Assembly: GCF_013410215.1 (NCBI RefSeq) | Contig: NZ_JACCFQ010000001.1 | Location: forward strand, 1,488,001-1,552,000 | Length of the DNA stretch: 64,000 nucleotides | Source of the DNA: Nesterenkonia sandarakina | Lineage (GTDB): Bacteria; Actinomycetota; Actinomycetes; Actinomycetales; Micrococcaceae | Direction of reading: 5' to 3' | Shown: in pieces, positions 25,868 through 33,212 of the stretch | How positions within the stretch are numbered: the stretch's first letter is position 1 | Layout of the letters: every line of letters starts with the position of its first letter | Position numbers and translations under genes: made by a program | Notes under the pieces: model-generated | Databases searched by the model: none | Seen by the model: the letters and a program-made list of their open reading frames with translations, nothing else | Told to the model about the DNA's origin: nothing

Positions 25868-26159
25868 CAAGCGGCGCTCCAGAGGGGCTCGGGTGCAAGC
25901 GGCTCGCTGAAGACGGTGAGCCAAGAAGCACCGGAGGTGGACTGTCCAGCGGTGTCGAGAAAAGAGAAGCGCTGCAAGAAGCCACCCCTTGAAAATTGAT
26001 CCAAGAGCCCGCTGCTTGAGCTATGAGTTCAGCGTACCCGAGTGATCTGGGCGTTCGGAAACTATCGACTGAGTTCCTGGCTGGCCCGGACGAGCCCTCG
26101 AGGCGGCACCTGGTTCAGCTCGGTCTCTGCCATTAACACCGCGGAGTGCGCGGCAAGCT

Positions 26160-26426
26160 TCATGTCCTTCGGGCAGGTTCCGATCTGGCATGGCTCCGCA
26201 CCAGCACTATGGTCAGGATGGACCCGACGAAGGGTGCGAGCACGATCAGGACCGCGAACGCGATCTTTCGTGCGAGATCAAGGCTCCGGTTCCTCGTGAG
26301 CTCCACGATGGCCCAGATGATCAGGCCCGCGTGAACGATCGGTATGACCCACCAGGCGAGGGAGATCCAGGATCCAGACAGCATCGGATTCATGCCGGTG
26401 AACGCGGAGGCCATCGCAGAAATCAT
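26160..26426 (-). CDS. Small two-helix membrane protein, PLDc_N-like
   Basis: This 88-residue protein has two strong membrane helices: about residues 22-42 (LAWWVIPIVHAGLIIWAIVEL) and 55-75 (FAVLIVLAPFVGSILTIVLV). The pattern with P.VG.I...V after a short basic linker matches the phospholipase-D-nuclease N-terminal (PLDc_N) type of small actinobacterial membrane proteins. Function is unknown. It stands alone. Confidence 0.68.
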   Translation of the reverse strand: MISAMASAFTGMNPMLSGSWISLAWWVIPIVHAGLIIWAIVELTRNRSLDLARKIAFAVLIVLAPFVGSILTIVLVRSHARSEPARRT

Positions 26427-26487
26427 GAATCATCGGTTCCGTAGCTGTGGGGTGCTTTCCAGCAATTCACCCTACATCTCTGGGCTC

Positions 26488-26919
26488 TCACGGAGCCGGG
26501 GTGGACGGCGAGACGAGCCATTGTGGGACCTCGTCGTCGCATTCCTCGGGGACCGCGTGGATGGTCGGCCCGGCCATGCTTCCTCCCACCGTGATGTCAT
26601 CACCATCGGAGTAATCCTGTTCCAGGAAGGTGAATCCGTCGCCGTCGTCGTCCGCTTCAACCTCGTGGGCGGGGAACACTGCGAGGGTGAGCGCCGCTTC
26701 AGCGTGCCGACTCTCGATATAGAAGCAGCCGCCGATCTCGGCGACCCGGCCCTCCAGCGCCGCGTCGGCTCCGCCCGACTCCTGAACCACCCGGTTCGGC
26801 ACCCCGGCGGGGGCCTCCGGGTCCTGCACGTCAGTGGTGCACCCGCTGACGGCCGCCGGGAGCGCGCCGAGGAGGACCACCGCGCCGAACGTTCGCGGGA
26901 ACCGGGTGAGTCGTCCCAT
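26488..26919 (-). CDS. Small secreted lipoprotein of unknown function
   Basis: This 143-residue protein has a signal peptide ending in AAVSGC (lipobox Cys near residue 27). An acidic, mostly soluble domain of about 115 residues with two further Cys residues follows (GGCFYIES and PEECDDEV), which could form a disulfide. I do not recognise the family. The start at 26919 gives a good signal peptide. Its leader contains two interlocked inverted repeats (26940-27003). Confidence 0.65.
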   Translation of the reverse strand: MGRLTRFPRTFGAVVLLGALPAAVSGCTTDVQDPEAPAGVPNRVVQESGGADAALEGRVAEIGGCFYIESRHAEAALTLAVFPAHEVEADDDGDGFTFLEQDYSDGDDITVGGSMAGPTIHAVPEECDDEVPQWLVSPSTPAP

Positions 26920-26939
26920 GCCCCCACGTTTGCAGAAAT

Positions 26940-27003
26940 CGTGGCGCTGTGGAAGATCGTAGAGCTTCAGCGCCACGAAAGATCAACAGCTCTACGATCT
27001 TCC
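26940..27003 (-). repeat. Two interlocked inverted repeats, pseudoknot-like
   Basis: Arm A CGTGGCGCTG (26940-26949) pairs with CAGCGCCACG (26968-26977). Arm B GGAAGATCGTAGAGCT (26951-26966) pairs with AGCTCTACGATCTTCC (26988-27003). Both are perfect. The order A-B-A'-B' is that of an H-type pseudoknot. The element ends 20 nt before the lipoprotein start on the minus strand, so it would lie in that gene's leader. It could also be a dispersed intergenic repeat. Confidence 0.7.
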
Positions 27004-27089
27004 GCCCAACCGGTCGCAGGATGACGAACTGCGACCTGTCGGCGTGGCCAGCACTTGCACGCGGGCATTCCGCGATGCAGACTTATCCA

Positions 27090-27226
27090 TAGGTCAAGAG
27101 TGCCAGCGCAAAACCCCGGTTTGCTGGCCGGCAACCCTCCAGTTCGCGGTGGGGTGCCCCGGGTGACGACCTGGCTGCGGCAGTCCTCGACAAGGTTCAT
27201 CGACTGGCCGTGGCAAGCGCGGGCCA
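27090..27226 (+). ncRNA. SAM-IV-type riboswitch upstream of metY
   Basis: The stretch beginning GGTCAAGAGTGCCAGCG (27092) contains the conserved core elements of the SAM-I/SAM-IV family: GCTGGCCGGCAACCCTCC (27123-27140), GCGGTGGGGTGCCCCGGGTGA (27146 onward, closing against GGTCA as P1), and a downstream GTGGCAAGCGCGGG segment (27210-27223) typical of SAM-IV. It ends about 130 nt before the metY start, the expected place for an S-adenosylmethionine-sensing leader that lowers methionine biosynthesis when SAM is high. A GGCCC (27239-27243) / GGGCC (27265-27269) hairpin downstream may be part of the expression platform. Confidence 0.88.
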
Positions 27227-27356
27227 CACACCAGTGCGGGCCCTTCACCCCAGTCCTCAGGACAGGGCCGTACAGGATTCGACGCCGGAGACACGCTCAC
27301 CGGTAGCGAGGTTCAGATTCGGTCCCGTTCCGGGGCCGCATTGAACGGAGAATCCT

Positions 27357-28793
27357 TTGAGCCACGAGAACACCTGGCAGTTCGAGACCCAGCAGATCCA
27401 CGCCGGCACAGCCCCGGACCCGGTCACCGGTGCACGGGCGCTGCCGATCCAGCAGACCACCTCCTTCGTCTTCCCCGACACCGCCGCCGCGGCGCGACGC
27501 TTCGGGCTCGAAGAGATCGCCCCGATCTACTCTCGGATCGGCAACCCCACCGTCCAGGCGGTGGAGGACAAGATCGCCGCCCTGGAAGGTGGCGTCGGGG
27601 CGCTCGCCGTCGGCTCCGGGCAGGCCGCCACCTCACTGGCGCTGCTGAACATCGCCCACGCCGGCAGCCACATCGTCGCCTCGCCCACGCTCTACGGCGG
27701 CACGCAGAACCTGTTCAAGCACACCCTGCCCAAGTTCGGCATCGAGGTCTCCTTCGTGGAGGACCCCGATGACCTCGAGTCCTGGCGGGCCGCCACCCGG
27801 GAGAACACGGTGGCCTTCTTCGGCGAGGCGGTGGCGAACCCGCGCGGAGACGTGCTCGACATCGAAGGTGTCGCCTCGGTGGCCCACGAGTTCGGGGCAC
27901 CGCTGATCATCGACTCAACCCTGACCACGCCGTACCTGATCCGCCCCTTCGACTTCGGCGCCGACGTCGTCGTGCACTCGGCCACCAAGTTCCTCGGCGG
28001 ACACGGCACCGCCATCGCCGGGGTGATCGTGGACTCCGGACGCTTCGACTACTTCGCCCACCCGGATCGCTACCCCGGCTTCTCCACCCCGGATGAGAGC
28101 TACCACGGGCTGGTCTTCGGCCGGGACCTCGGGCCCGAGGGGATCTTCGGAGTCAACCTCTCCTTCATCCTCAAGGCACGGGTCCAGCTGTTGCGTGACT
28201 TCGGCCCGGCGCTGTCCCCACACAACGCCTTCGAGATCAACCTGGGCCTGGAGACGCTCTCGCTGCGGGTGGAGCGCCACGTGGAGAACGCCCAGAAGGT
28301 CGCCGAGTACCTCGAGGCCCGCCAGGACGTGCACCGGGTCTTCTACTCCGGACTGCCGTCCAGCCCTTGCTTCGAACGCGCCAAGAAGTACCTGCCGCGC
28401 GGCTCCGGGGCGGTGCTCTCCTTCGAACTCGCCGGTGGGGCCGCCGACGACGACGAGGCGAAGGCTCAAGCCGGGCAGGCGTTCGTGGACGCACTCGAGC
28501 TGCACTCGCTGGTGGCCAACGTCGGAGACGTCCGCTCCCTGGTGATCCACCCGGCCTCGACCACGCACAGTCAGCTCAGCGCCGCCGAGCAGCGCGCCGC
28601 CGGGGTGACGCCGGGTCTGATCCGGCTCTCGGTGGGTCTGGAGCACATCGACGACATCCTCGCCGACCTGGCCCAGGGCTTCGAGAAGGCCGCCCAGGCT
28701 GCCGCAGCAGCGGCCTCGGAGGCTGCCTCCGACGGGGCCTCGGAGACCGCCGCTGAGAATGTGACGAAGCAAGAAACCGCGGCTGCGGTCTGA
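27357..28793 (+). CDS. metY: O-acetylhomoserine sulfhydrylase (aminocarboxypropyltransferase) MetY
   Basis: This 478-residue PLP enzyme of the Cys/Met metabolism family makes homocysteine from O-acetylhomoserine and sulfide. The PLP Lys is in VVVHSATKFLGGHGT (Lys211). GNPTVQAVEDKIAALEGG and SVGLEHIDDILADLAQGF are typical MetY segments. The start codon is TTG at 27357 with GGAG 6 nt upstream. An Ala-rich C-terminal tail of about 40 residues (after residue 440) extends beyond the usual end of the family. A SAM-IV-type riboswitch lies upstream and metX follows after 15 nt. Confidence 0.96.
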   Translation: MSHENTWQFETQQIHAGTAPDPVTGARALPIQQTTSFVFPDTAAAARRFGLEEIAPIYSRIGNPTVQAVEDKIAALEGGVGALAVGSGQAATSLALLNIAHAGSHIVASPTLYGGTQNLFKHTLPKFGIEVSFVEDPDDLESWRAATRENTVAFFGEAVANPRGDVLDIEGVASVAHEFGAPLIIDSTLTTPYLIRPFDFGADVVVHSATKFLGGHGTAIAGVIVDSGRFDYFAHPDRYPGFSTPDESYHGLVFGRDLGPEGIFGVNLSFILKARVQLLRDFGPALSPHNAFEINLGLETLSLRVERHVENAQKVAEYLEARQDVHRVFYSGLPSSPCFERAKKYLPRGSGAVLSFELAGGAADDDEAKAQAGQAFVDALELHSLVANVGDVRSLVIHPASTTHSQLSAAEQRAAGVTPGLIRLSVGLEHIDDILADLAQGFEKAAQAAAAAASEAASDGASETAAENVTKQETAAAV

Positions 28794-28808
28794 GGTTAGG
28801 GTGATCAG

Positions 28809-29939
28809 GTGCTGAATGACTTTGGGGACAGGCCTGCCGGTGCGCTGAAGACCGCAGCGGTCGGCGCGTACACCTTCGAGGCCGGCGGGCAGCTGCCTGA
28901 AGTCACCCTCGCCTATGAGACCTGGGGCACGTTGAACCAGGACGGCAGCAACGCCATCCTGGTCGCCCATGCCCTCACCGGCGACTCCCACGTCGCCGCC
29001 ACTGCGGCCGACCCCTCCACCGGATGGTGGGAGGGACTGCTCGGCCCCGGCCGCCCGATCGACACTGAGCGCTGGTTCGTCATCGCGCCAGCCATGGTCG
29101 GCGGCTGCTACGGCTCCACCGGACCCGCCTCCCTGGATCCCGAGGGGAAGCCCTATGGCTCCCGATTCCCCTTCGTGACCATTCGCGATTCCGTGCACCT
29201 CGAAGCCCGGCTGGCTCAGGCCCTGGGCATCGAGAAGTTCCACACGGTGATCGGCGGATCCATGGGAGGTGCCCGGGCCCTGGAATGGGCCGTGACCTAC
29301 CCGGACATGGTCGGGAGCGTCGCCGTGTTCGCTTGCGGAGCAGCCTCCACCGCAGAACAGATCGCCTTCGGCCAGGCCCAGGTGCTGGCCGTGGAGAACG
29401 ACCCGCACTTCGCCGGCGGAGACTACTACGGCGGCCCGGCCCCACAGGCCGGGCTCGGACTGGCCCGCCGGATCGCACACATCACCTACCGCGCCGAGTA
29501 CGAGCTCGCGGTCCGCTTCGGCCGCTCCGCGCAGGGCACCGAAGACCCCTTCGGCTGGTCCCAGCGACGCCGCGGACGCTACCAGGTGGAGTCCTACTTG
29601 GATCATCAGGCTGAGAAGCTGCTCAAGCGCTTCGACCCCAACGCCTACATCGTCCTCGCCGAGGCGCTGATGAGCCACGACGTCGGCCGCGGCCGCGGGG
29701 GAGTGGACCAGGCGCTGGCCGGGGTCACCGCCGTGCCGTTCCTGGCGGCCGTGACCACGGATCGGCTCTACTTCCCAGCCCAGTCCCAGGAGATCGCCGA
29801 CGCGATCCCCGGGGAGCATCAGGTGCACATGATCGTCTCGCCGATCGGTCACGACGGCTTCCTCACCAGCGCCGAGCAGCTCGGCGACGCCATGCGCGAG
29901 ACCCTGCAGCTGGGAACCCGCACGCCGCTCCGGCTCTGA
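28809..29939 (+). CDS. metX: Homoserine O-acetyltransferase MetX
   Basis: This 376-residue alpha/beta-hydrolase-fold enzyme transfers the acetyl group of acetyl-CoA to homoserine and supplies the substrate of MetY. The nucleophile elbow is GGSMGGARALEWA (Ser151) and the C-terminal catalytic His is in SPIGHDGFL (His348). AHALTGDSHV and VGGCYGSTGP are further family motifs. The start is GTG at 28809, 15 nt after metY, so both are under the riboswitch. The exact acyl specificity (acetyl or succinyl) is inferred from MetY as partner. Confidence 0.95.
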   Translation: MLNDFGDRPAGALKTAAVGAYTFEAGGQLPEVTLAYETWGTLNQDGSNAILVAHALTGDSHVAATAADPSTGWWEGLLGPGRPIDTERWFVIAPAMVGGCYGSTGPASLDPEGKPYGSRFPFVTIRDSVHLEARLAQALGIEKFHTVIGGSMGGARALEWAVTYPDMVGSVAVFACGAASTAEQIAFGQAQVLAVENDPHFAGGDYYGGPAPQAGLGLARRIAHITYRAEYELAVRFGRSAQGTEDPFGWSQRRRGRYQVESYLDHQAEKLLKRFDPNAYIVLAEALMSHDVGRGRGGVDQALAGVTAVPFLAAVTTDRLYFPAQSQEIADAIPGEHQVHMIVSPIGHDGFLTSAEQLGDAMRETLQLGTRTPLRL

Positions 29940-30017
29940 GGCTGTCCAGTCGTGGGGGTCGTGCGGCCGCTGAGCCCGCGACGTGCGTGAAACCTCTGGG
30001 CCCATGGCACAGCGGGT

Positions 30018-30032
30018 CCGCTGCATCAGCGG
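30018..30032 (+). terminator. Possible weak terminator hairpin after metX
   Basis: CCGCTG-CAT-CAGCGG is a perfect 6-bp hairpin 79 nt past the metX stop. No U-tract follows, so this is a weak call. Confidence 0.3.
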
Positions 30033-30036
30033 CGCC

Positions 30037-30079
30037 TGAAACGTCGGTTCCAGGTGTGTCATTCTGCTGTAACACCTGG
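30037..30079. promoter_or_regulatory. Operator cluster upstream of the formamidase-amidase operon
   Basis: Three overlapping signals occur. TGAAAC-GTCG-GTTCCA (30037-30052) matches the purine-cluster operator. CCAGGTGT (30050-30057) and ACACCTGG (30072-30079) form a perfect inverted repeat. Between them GTCAT-N6-GTAAC (30058-30073) resembles a GlnR half-site pair. The cluster ends 35 nt before the formamidase start. Confidence 0.5.
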
Positions 30080-30114
30080 TCGGGCAGACTGGATCGGGAC
30101 GAGGAGAGTGATCC

Positions 30115-31254
30115 ATGAGCCTGCCATCCGACCTGCCGTCCCGCGCGGCTTCCCGCGGGGAGTCCAGCCCCGAGCCCATCCTGCAGCCCGGTGAACACCT
30201 GCCCGAAGGGGCGCGGTACCTCCCTGCCTCCGCGGAGAACATCTTCTGGGGCCGGCTGCCCTGCGCCACCGACGCTCCGGTGCTGCACATCCGGCCCGGG
30301 GAGCAGGTCGTCGTCGACACGCTCTCCCATGAAGGCATCCTGGAGGACCAGGGACGGGACCCGGCTCGGTATTTCGCCGGTCACGGCGTCCCTGCCGAGC
30401 AGGTGCTCACCGACGCGATCGAGCTGGCCGCCAGCGACCACGCCCGGGACCCCAGCGTGGACGGACCCCATGTGAACACCGGTCCGATCCACGTGGAGGG
30501 GGCCATGCCGGGGGACCTGCTGAAAGTCACCATCGAGGCGCTGCAGCGCCGGGTGCCCTACGGGATCATCTCGAACCGGCACGGCAAGGGAGCGCTGAAC
30601 GGCGAGTACCCGCGCGGGGAGGCCAACGTGTCGATCTTCGCCGCGGTGGAGCCCGACAGCGAGGGTGTGCCCCGCGGATGGATGGCTCCGAAAGCAGGCG
30701 CCCCGCGGCAGCTCAGCTTCGACCTGGCACCGTTCTTCGGCACCATCGGGGTGGCAGTGGCCGGCGAGGTGCGGCCGCATTCGGTGCCCCCCGGCGCCCA
30801 CGGCGGGAACATCGACATCAAGGTGCTCACCGAGGGGACATCGCTCTACCTCCCGGTCCAGGTGCCCGGCGCGCTGGCCTTCGTCGGGGACCCGCACTTC
30901 GCACAGGGCGACGGCGAGGTCGCACTCACCGCCATGGAAGCTTCGCTGCGCGGACAACTGCGCTTCGACGTCGTCCCCCGGGACCAGGCGCTGAAGGACT
31001 TCGGTGCACAGATCGGACCGATCGCGGAGACCCGCGACCATCTGATCCCCACCGGGATGGATGAGGACCTGGACATCGCGGTGCGCCACTGTGTGCGCAA
31101 CGCGATCGTGCTGCTTCAGGCCCGCTGGGGGCTCGACGCCGAGCACGCCTACGCCTACCTCTCCGCGGCCACCGACTTCAACATCTCCCAGGTGGTCGAC
31201 ATCGTCAAGGGCGTCCATGCCAAGGTCTCCATCAAGGACTTCGCGGGGCTGTGA
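30115..31254 (+). CDS. Acetamidase/formamidase family protein
   Basis: This 379-residue protein belongs to the FmdA/AmdA family, which hydrolyses short amides such as formamide or acetamide to ammonia and the acid. Family segments are GPIHVEGAMPGDLLKVTI, GMAPFFG-like (DLAPFFGTIGVA), RPHSVPPGAHGGNIDIKVLTEGTSLYLPVQVPGALAFVGDPHFAQGDGE (split by loops) and YLSAATDFNISQVVDIVKGVH. It is the first gene of a unit with an amidase and uraD; its stop overlaps the amidase start as GTGA. In this cluster it may act on an amide formed late in purine breakdown. Confidence 0.9.
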   Translation: MSLPSDLPSRAASRGESSPEPILQPGEHLPEGARYLPASAENIFWGRLPCATDAPVLHIRPGEQVVVDTLSHEGILEDQGRDPARYFAGHGVPAEQVLTDAIELAASDHARDPSVDGPHVNTGPIHVEGAMPGDLLKVTIEALQRRVPYGIISNRHGKGALNGEYPRGEANVSIFAAVEPDSEGVPRGWMAPKAGAPRQLSFDLAPFFGTIGVAVAGEVRPHSVPPGAHGGNIDIKVLTEGTSLYLPVQVPGALAFVGDPHFAQGDGEVALTAMEASLRGQLRFDVVPRDQALKDFGAQIGPIAETRDHLIPTGMDEDLDIAVRHCVRNAIVLLQARWGLDAEHAYAYLSAATDFNISQVVDIVKGVHAKVSIKDFAGL

Positions 31255-32657
31255 GAGCGCCGAAGCCGAGTCAATCGGGCGCTGGGCACGATGCCCCTGC
31301 GCCTGTCCACACTGGGTCTCCGACCGGATCGGGGGAGGGTCACGTGGACGCCACTATCTGGCGGGTGGGCGGTGACAGCGGCTCCCCGCTGCTGCCCGCG
31401 ACCCGGGGTGGAGACCTGGACGGGCACACCCTTGCGGTGAAGGACCTCTATGCGGTCGCCGGGCAGCAGATCGGGGCCGGCAACCCTGCCTGGCTCGCCG
31501 GCACACCCGCGCAGACCAGGACCGCTTGGGCGGTGAGCCAGCTGCTCGACGCCGGGGCGTCGCTGACCGGGCTCGCGCAGACCGATGAGTTCGCGCTCTC
31601 CCTGGCGGGGACCAATCAGCACTACGGGACGCCGCCGAATCCGGCGGCACCGGAGCGGATCAGCGGCGGATCCAGCTCCGGCTCCGCGGCCGCAGTGGCC
31701 CTGGGCCAGGCGAGCATCGGGCTGGGCACCGACACCGGTGGCTCCATCCGGGTGCCCGCCTCCTACCAGGGGCTCTGGGGTCTGCGCAGCACCCACGGCG
31801 CCGTCTCCCGCGACGGACTGATGCCACTGGCGCAGAGCTTCGACACGGTGGGCTGGATGACTCGAGACGCGGACACCCTCGCCGCCGTCGCGCAGGTGCT
31901 GCTGACCACGGCTGACCCAGCGACGGGCGCCCAGGCTGGCACCGCGACCGGCGCTGCTGGAGCGGCAACAGAAGCGGCCACCGATGCTGCAGGCGCGGCG
32001 GGCACATCGCCGGCGGAGGAGCCGGAGCTTGCCTCCGAGCCTGTCCTGAAAGTCATCCCGAGTCTGTTCGACCAGGTGCAGCCGGAGGTCACCGCAGCGG
32101 TGCGCGGAGCGCTCCAGGCCCAGGAGGGCGCAGGTGCCCCGTGCGAAGAGCTCGACGGTGTCTCCCCGGAGATGCACGCCGCCTGGTTCGAGGCCTTCCG
32201 GATCATCCAGTTCCGCGAGGCCTGGGCGAACCACGGCGCATGGATCACCGACCACTGGGAGGCGATGGCCTCCGACGTCGGAGCCCGGTTCCGCATGGCC
32301 AGTGAGCTCACTGCGGATCAGGAGATGCAGGCCCGGGCGCTGGCCGCGGGAGCGCGCCGGGTCGTCCGCGGCTGGGTCGGGGACGGGATACTCGCCGTGC
32401 CCTCCGCGGCCGGACCGGCTCCGCTGCGCAAGGACGCGGCCCTGGGCGGGAACCTGATCGAGGAACACCGCCGCGGCACCATGCTGCTGACCTGCCTGGC
32501 GGGACTCGCCGGGCTGCCCGCGGTCAACGTCCCGCTGCGCACCCAAGAGGATCTGCCCACCGGGGTCTGCCTGATCGGGCCGGCCGGCAGCGACATCGCC
32601 CTGATCAGGCAGGCCGCCGCGTTCCACCGCCGTATTCCGAGTCCGAAAGAACGATGA
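31251..32657 (+). CDS. Amidase-signature enzyme (AtzF/allophanate-hydrolase-like)
   Basis: This 468-residue amidase-signature hydrolase keeps the Ser-cisSer-Lys triad: Lys64 in LAVKDLYAVAG, the cis-Ser in GGSSSGSAAAVA (residues 139-150) and the nucleophile near Ser165 in GTDTGGSIRVPA. It resembles the amidase half of allophanate hydrolase (AtzF). An Ala/Thr/Glu-rich insert of about 45 residues (about 224-268) is low-complexity. It overlaps the formamidase gene by 4 nt and the uraD start by 4 nt, so it is tightly tied to purine breakdown. Oxalurate, oxamate, allophanate or ureidoglycolate-type amides are candidate substrates; this is inference. Confidence 0.87.
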   Translation: MRAPKPSQSGAGHDAPAPVHTGSPTGSGEGHVDATIWRVGGDSGSPLLPATRGGDLDGHTLAVKDLYAVAGQQIGAGNPAWLAGTPAQTRTAWAVSQLLDAGASLTGLAQTDEFALSLAGTNQHYGTPPNPAAPERISGGSSSGSAAAVALGQASIGLGTDTGGSIRVPASYQGLWGLRSTHGAVSRDGLMPLAQSFDTVGWMTRDADTLAAVAQVLLTTADPATGAQAGTATGAAGAATEAATDAAGAAGTSPAEEPELASEPVLKVIPSLFDQVQPEVTAAVRGALQAQEGAGAPCEELDGVSPEMHAAWFEAFRIIQFREAWANHGAWITDHWEAMASDVGARFRMASELTADQEMQARALAAGARRVVRGWVGDGILAVPSAAGPAPLRKDAALGGNLIEEHRRGTMLLTCLAGLAGLPAVNVPLRTQEDLPTGVCLIGPAGSDIALIRQAAAFHRRIPSPKER

Positions 32658-33160
32658 ACAGGATGCCCATGACGCTGGATCAGTTCAACACCGCGCCGCC
32701 TGAAGAGCTCACCGAGCTGCTCGAGGCCTGCGCCCCGATTCCCTCCTGGCGCTCAGCGCTGCTGGCCCGGCGCCCCTACGCAGACCTCCAGGAGCTGGCC
32801 CAGACCGCTGCGGAGATCGCCCGGGACTGGACCGATCTGGAGGTCGACGCCGCCCTGGCGCACCACCCCAGGATCGGAGAGAAGGTCCAGGGTGCGACTC
32901 GGGAGGCCCAGGCCTCCCGGCGGGAACAGGGCAGCCTGAGCGAGGACGAGGCCGCGCAGCAGGAATGGTTCAGCGCGAACCAGGACTATGAGGACCGCTT
33001 CGATCGGATCTTCCTGGTCCGCGCTGCCGGACGCACCCCGGAGCAGCTGATGACCCAGCTCCGACTGCGGCTGCAGAACACGCCGGAGGAGGAGGCCGCT
33101 ATCCGCCGGGAACAGCTCTCCGAGATAGCGGTTCTGCGCCTGGAACACAGCGTTGCCTGA
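32654..33160 (+). CDS. uraD: OHCU decarboxylase UraD
   Basis: This 168-residue enzyme decarboxylates 2-oxo-4-hydroxy-4-carboxy-5-ureidoimidazoline to S-allantoin. It carries the family motif ALAHHPRIGEK (catalytic His in HPRIG) and the segment DRFDRIFLVRAAGRTPEQLM. Length matches the family. ATG at 32654 overlaps the amidase stop (ATGA); two more in-frame ATGs follow within 15 nt. It acts after UraH, encoded further down. Confidence 0.93.
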   Translation: MNRMPMTLDQFNTAPPEELTELLEACAPIPSWRSALLARRPYADLQELAQTAAEIARDWTDLEVDAALAHHPRIGEKVQGATREAQASRREQGSLSEDEAAQQEWFSANQDYEDRFDRIFLVRAAGRTPEQLMTQLRLRLQNTPEEEAAIRREQLSEIAVLRLEHSVA

Positions 33161-33172
33161 GGATACGTCCTC

Positions 33173-33198
33173 GTTTCATGGATGAAACAATAGTTTCA
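33173..33198. promoter_or_regulatory. Candidate RpiR operator upstream of pucG
   Basis: TGAAAC-AATA-GTTTCA (33183-33198) is a perfect 6-bp inverted repeat. It overlaps a second perfect palindrome GTTTCAT-GG-ATGAAAC (33173-33188), so three GTTTCA half-sites are stacked. It ends 5-14 nt before the pucG start, which suits repression. Confidence 0.65.
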
Positions 33199-33212
33199 GT
33201 ACGATGGTGTTC

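Noticed and set aside
26967-27248. 93-codon minus-strand frame over the riboswitch region
   Set aside because: It is antisense to the SAM-IV-type aptamer, and its translation shows no protein-like pattern.
27915-30338. Very long minus-strand open frame (807 codons) opposite metY and metX
   Set aside because: It is the antisense shadow of two well-recognised genes, and its translation has no family resemblance. High GC keeps such frames open.
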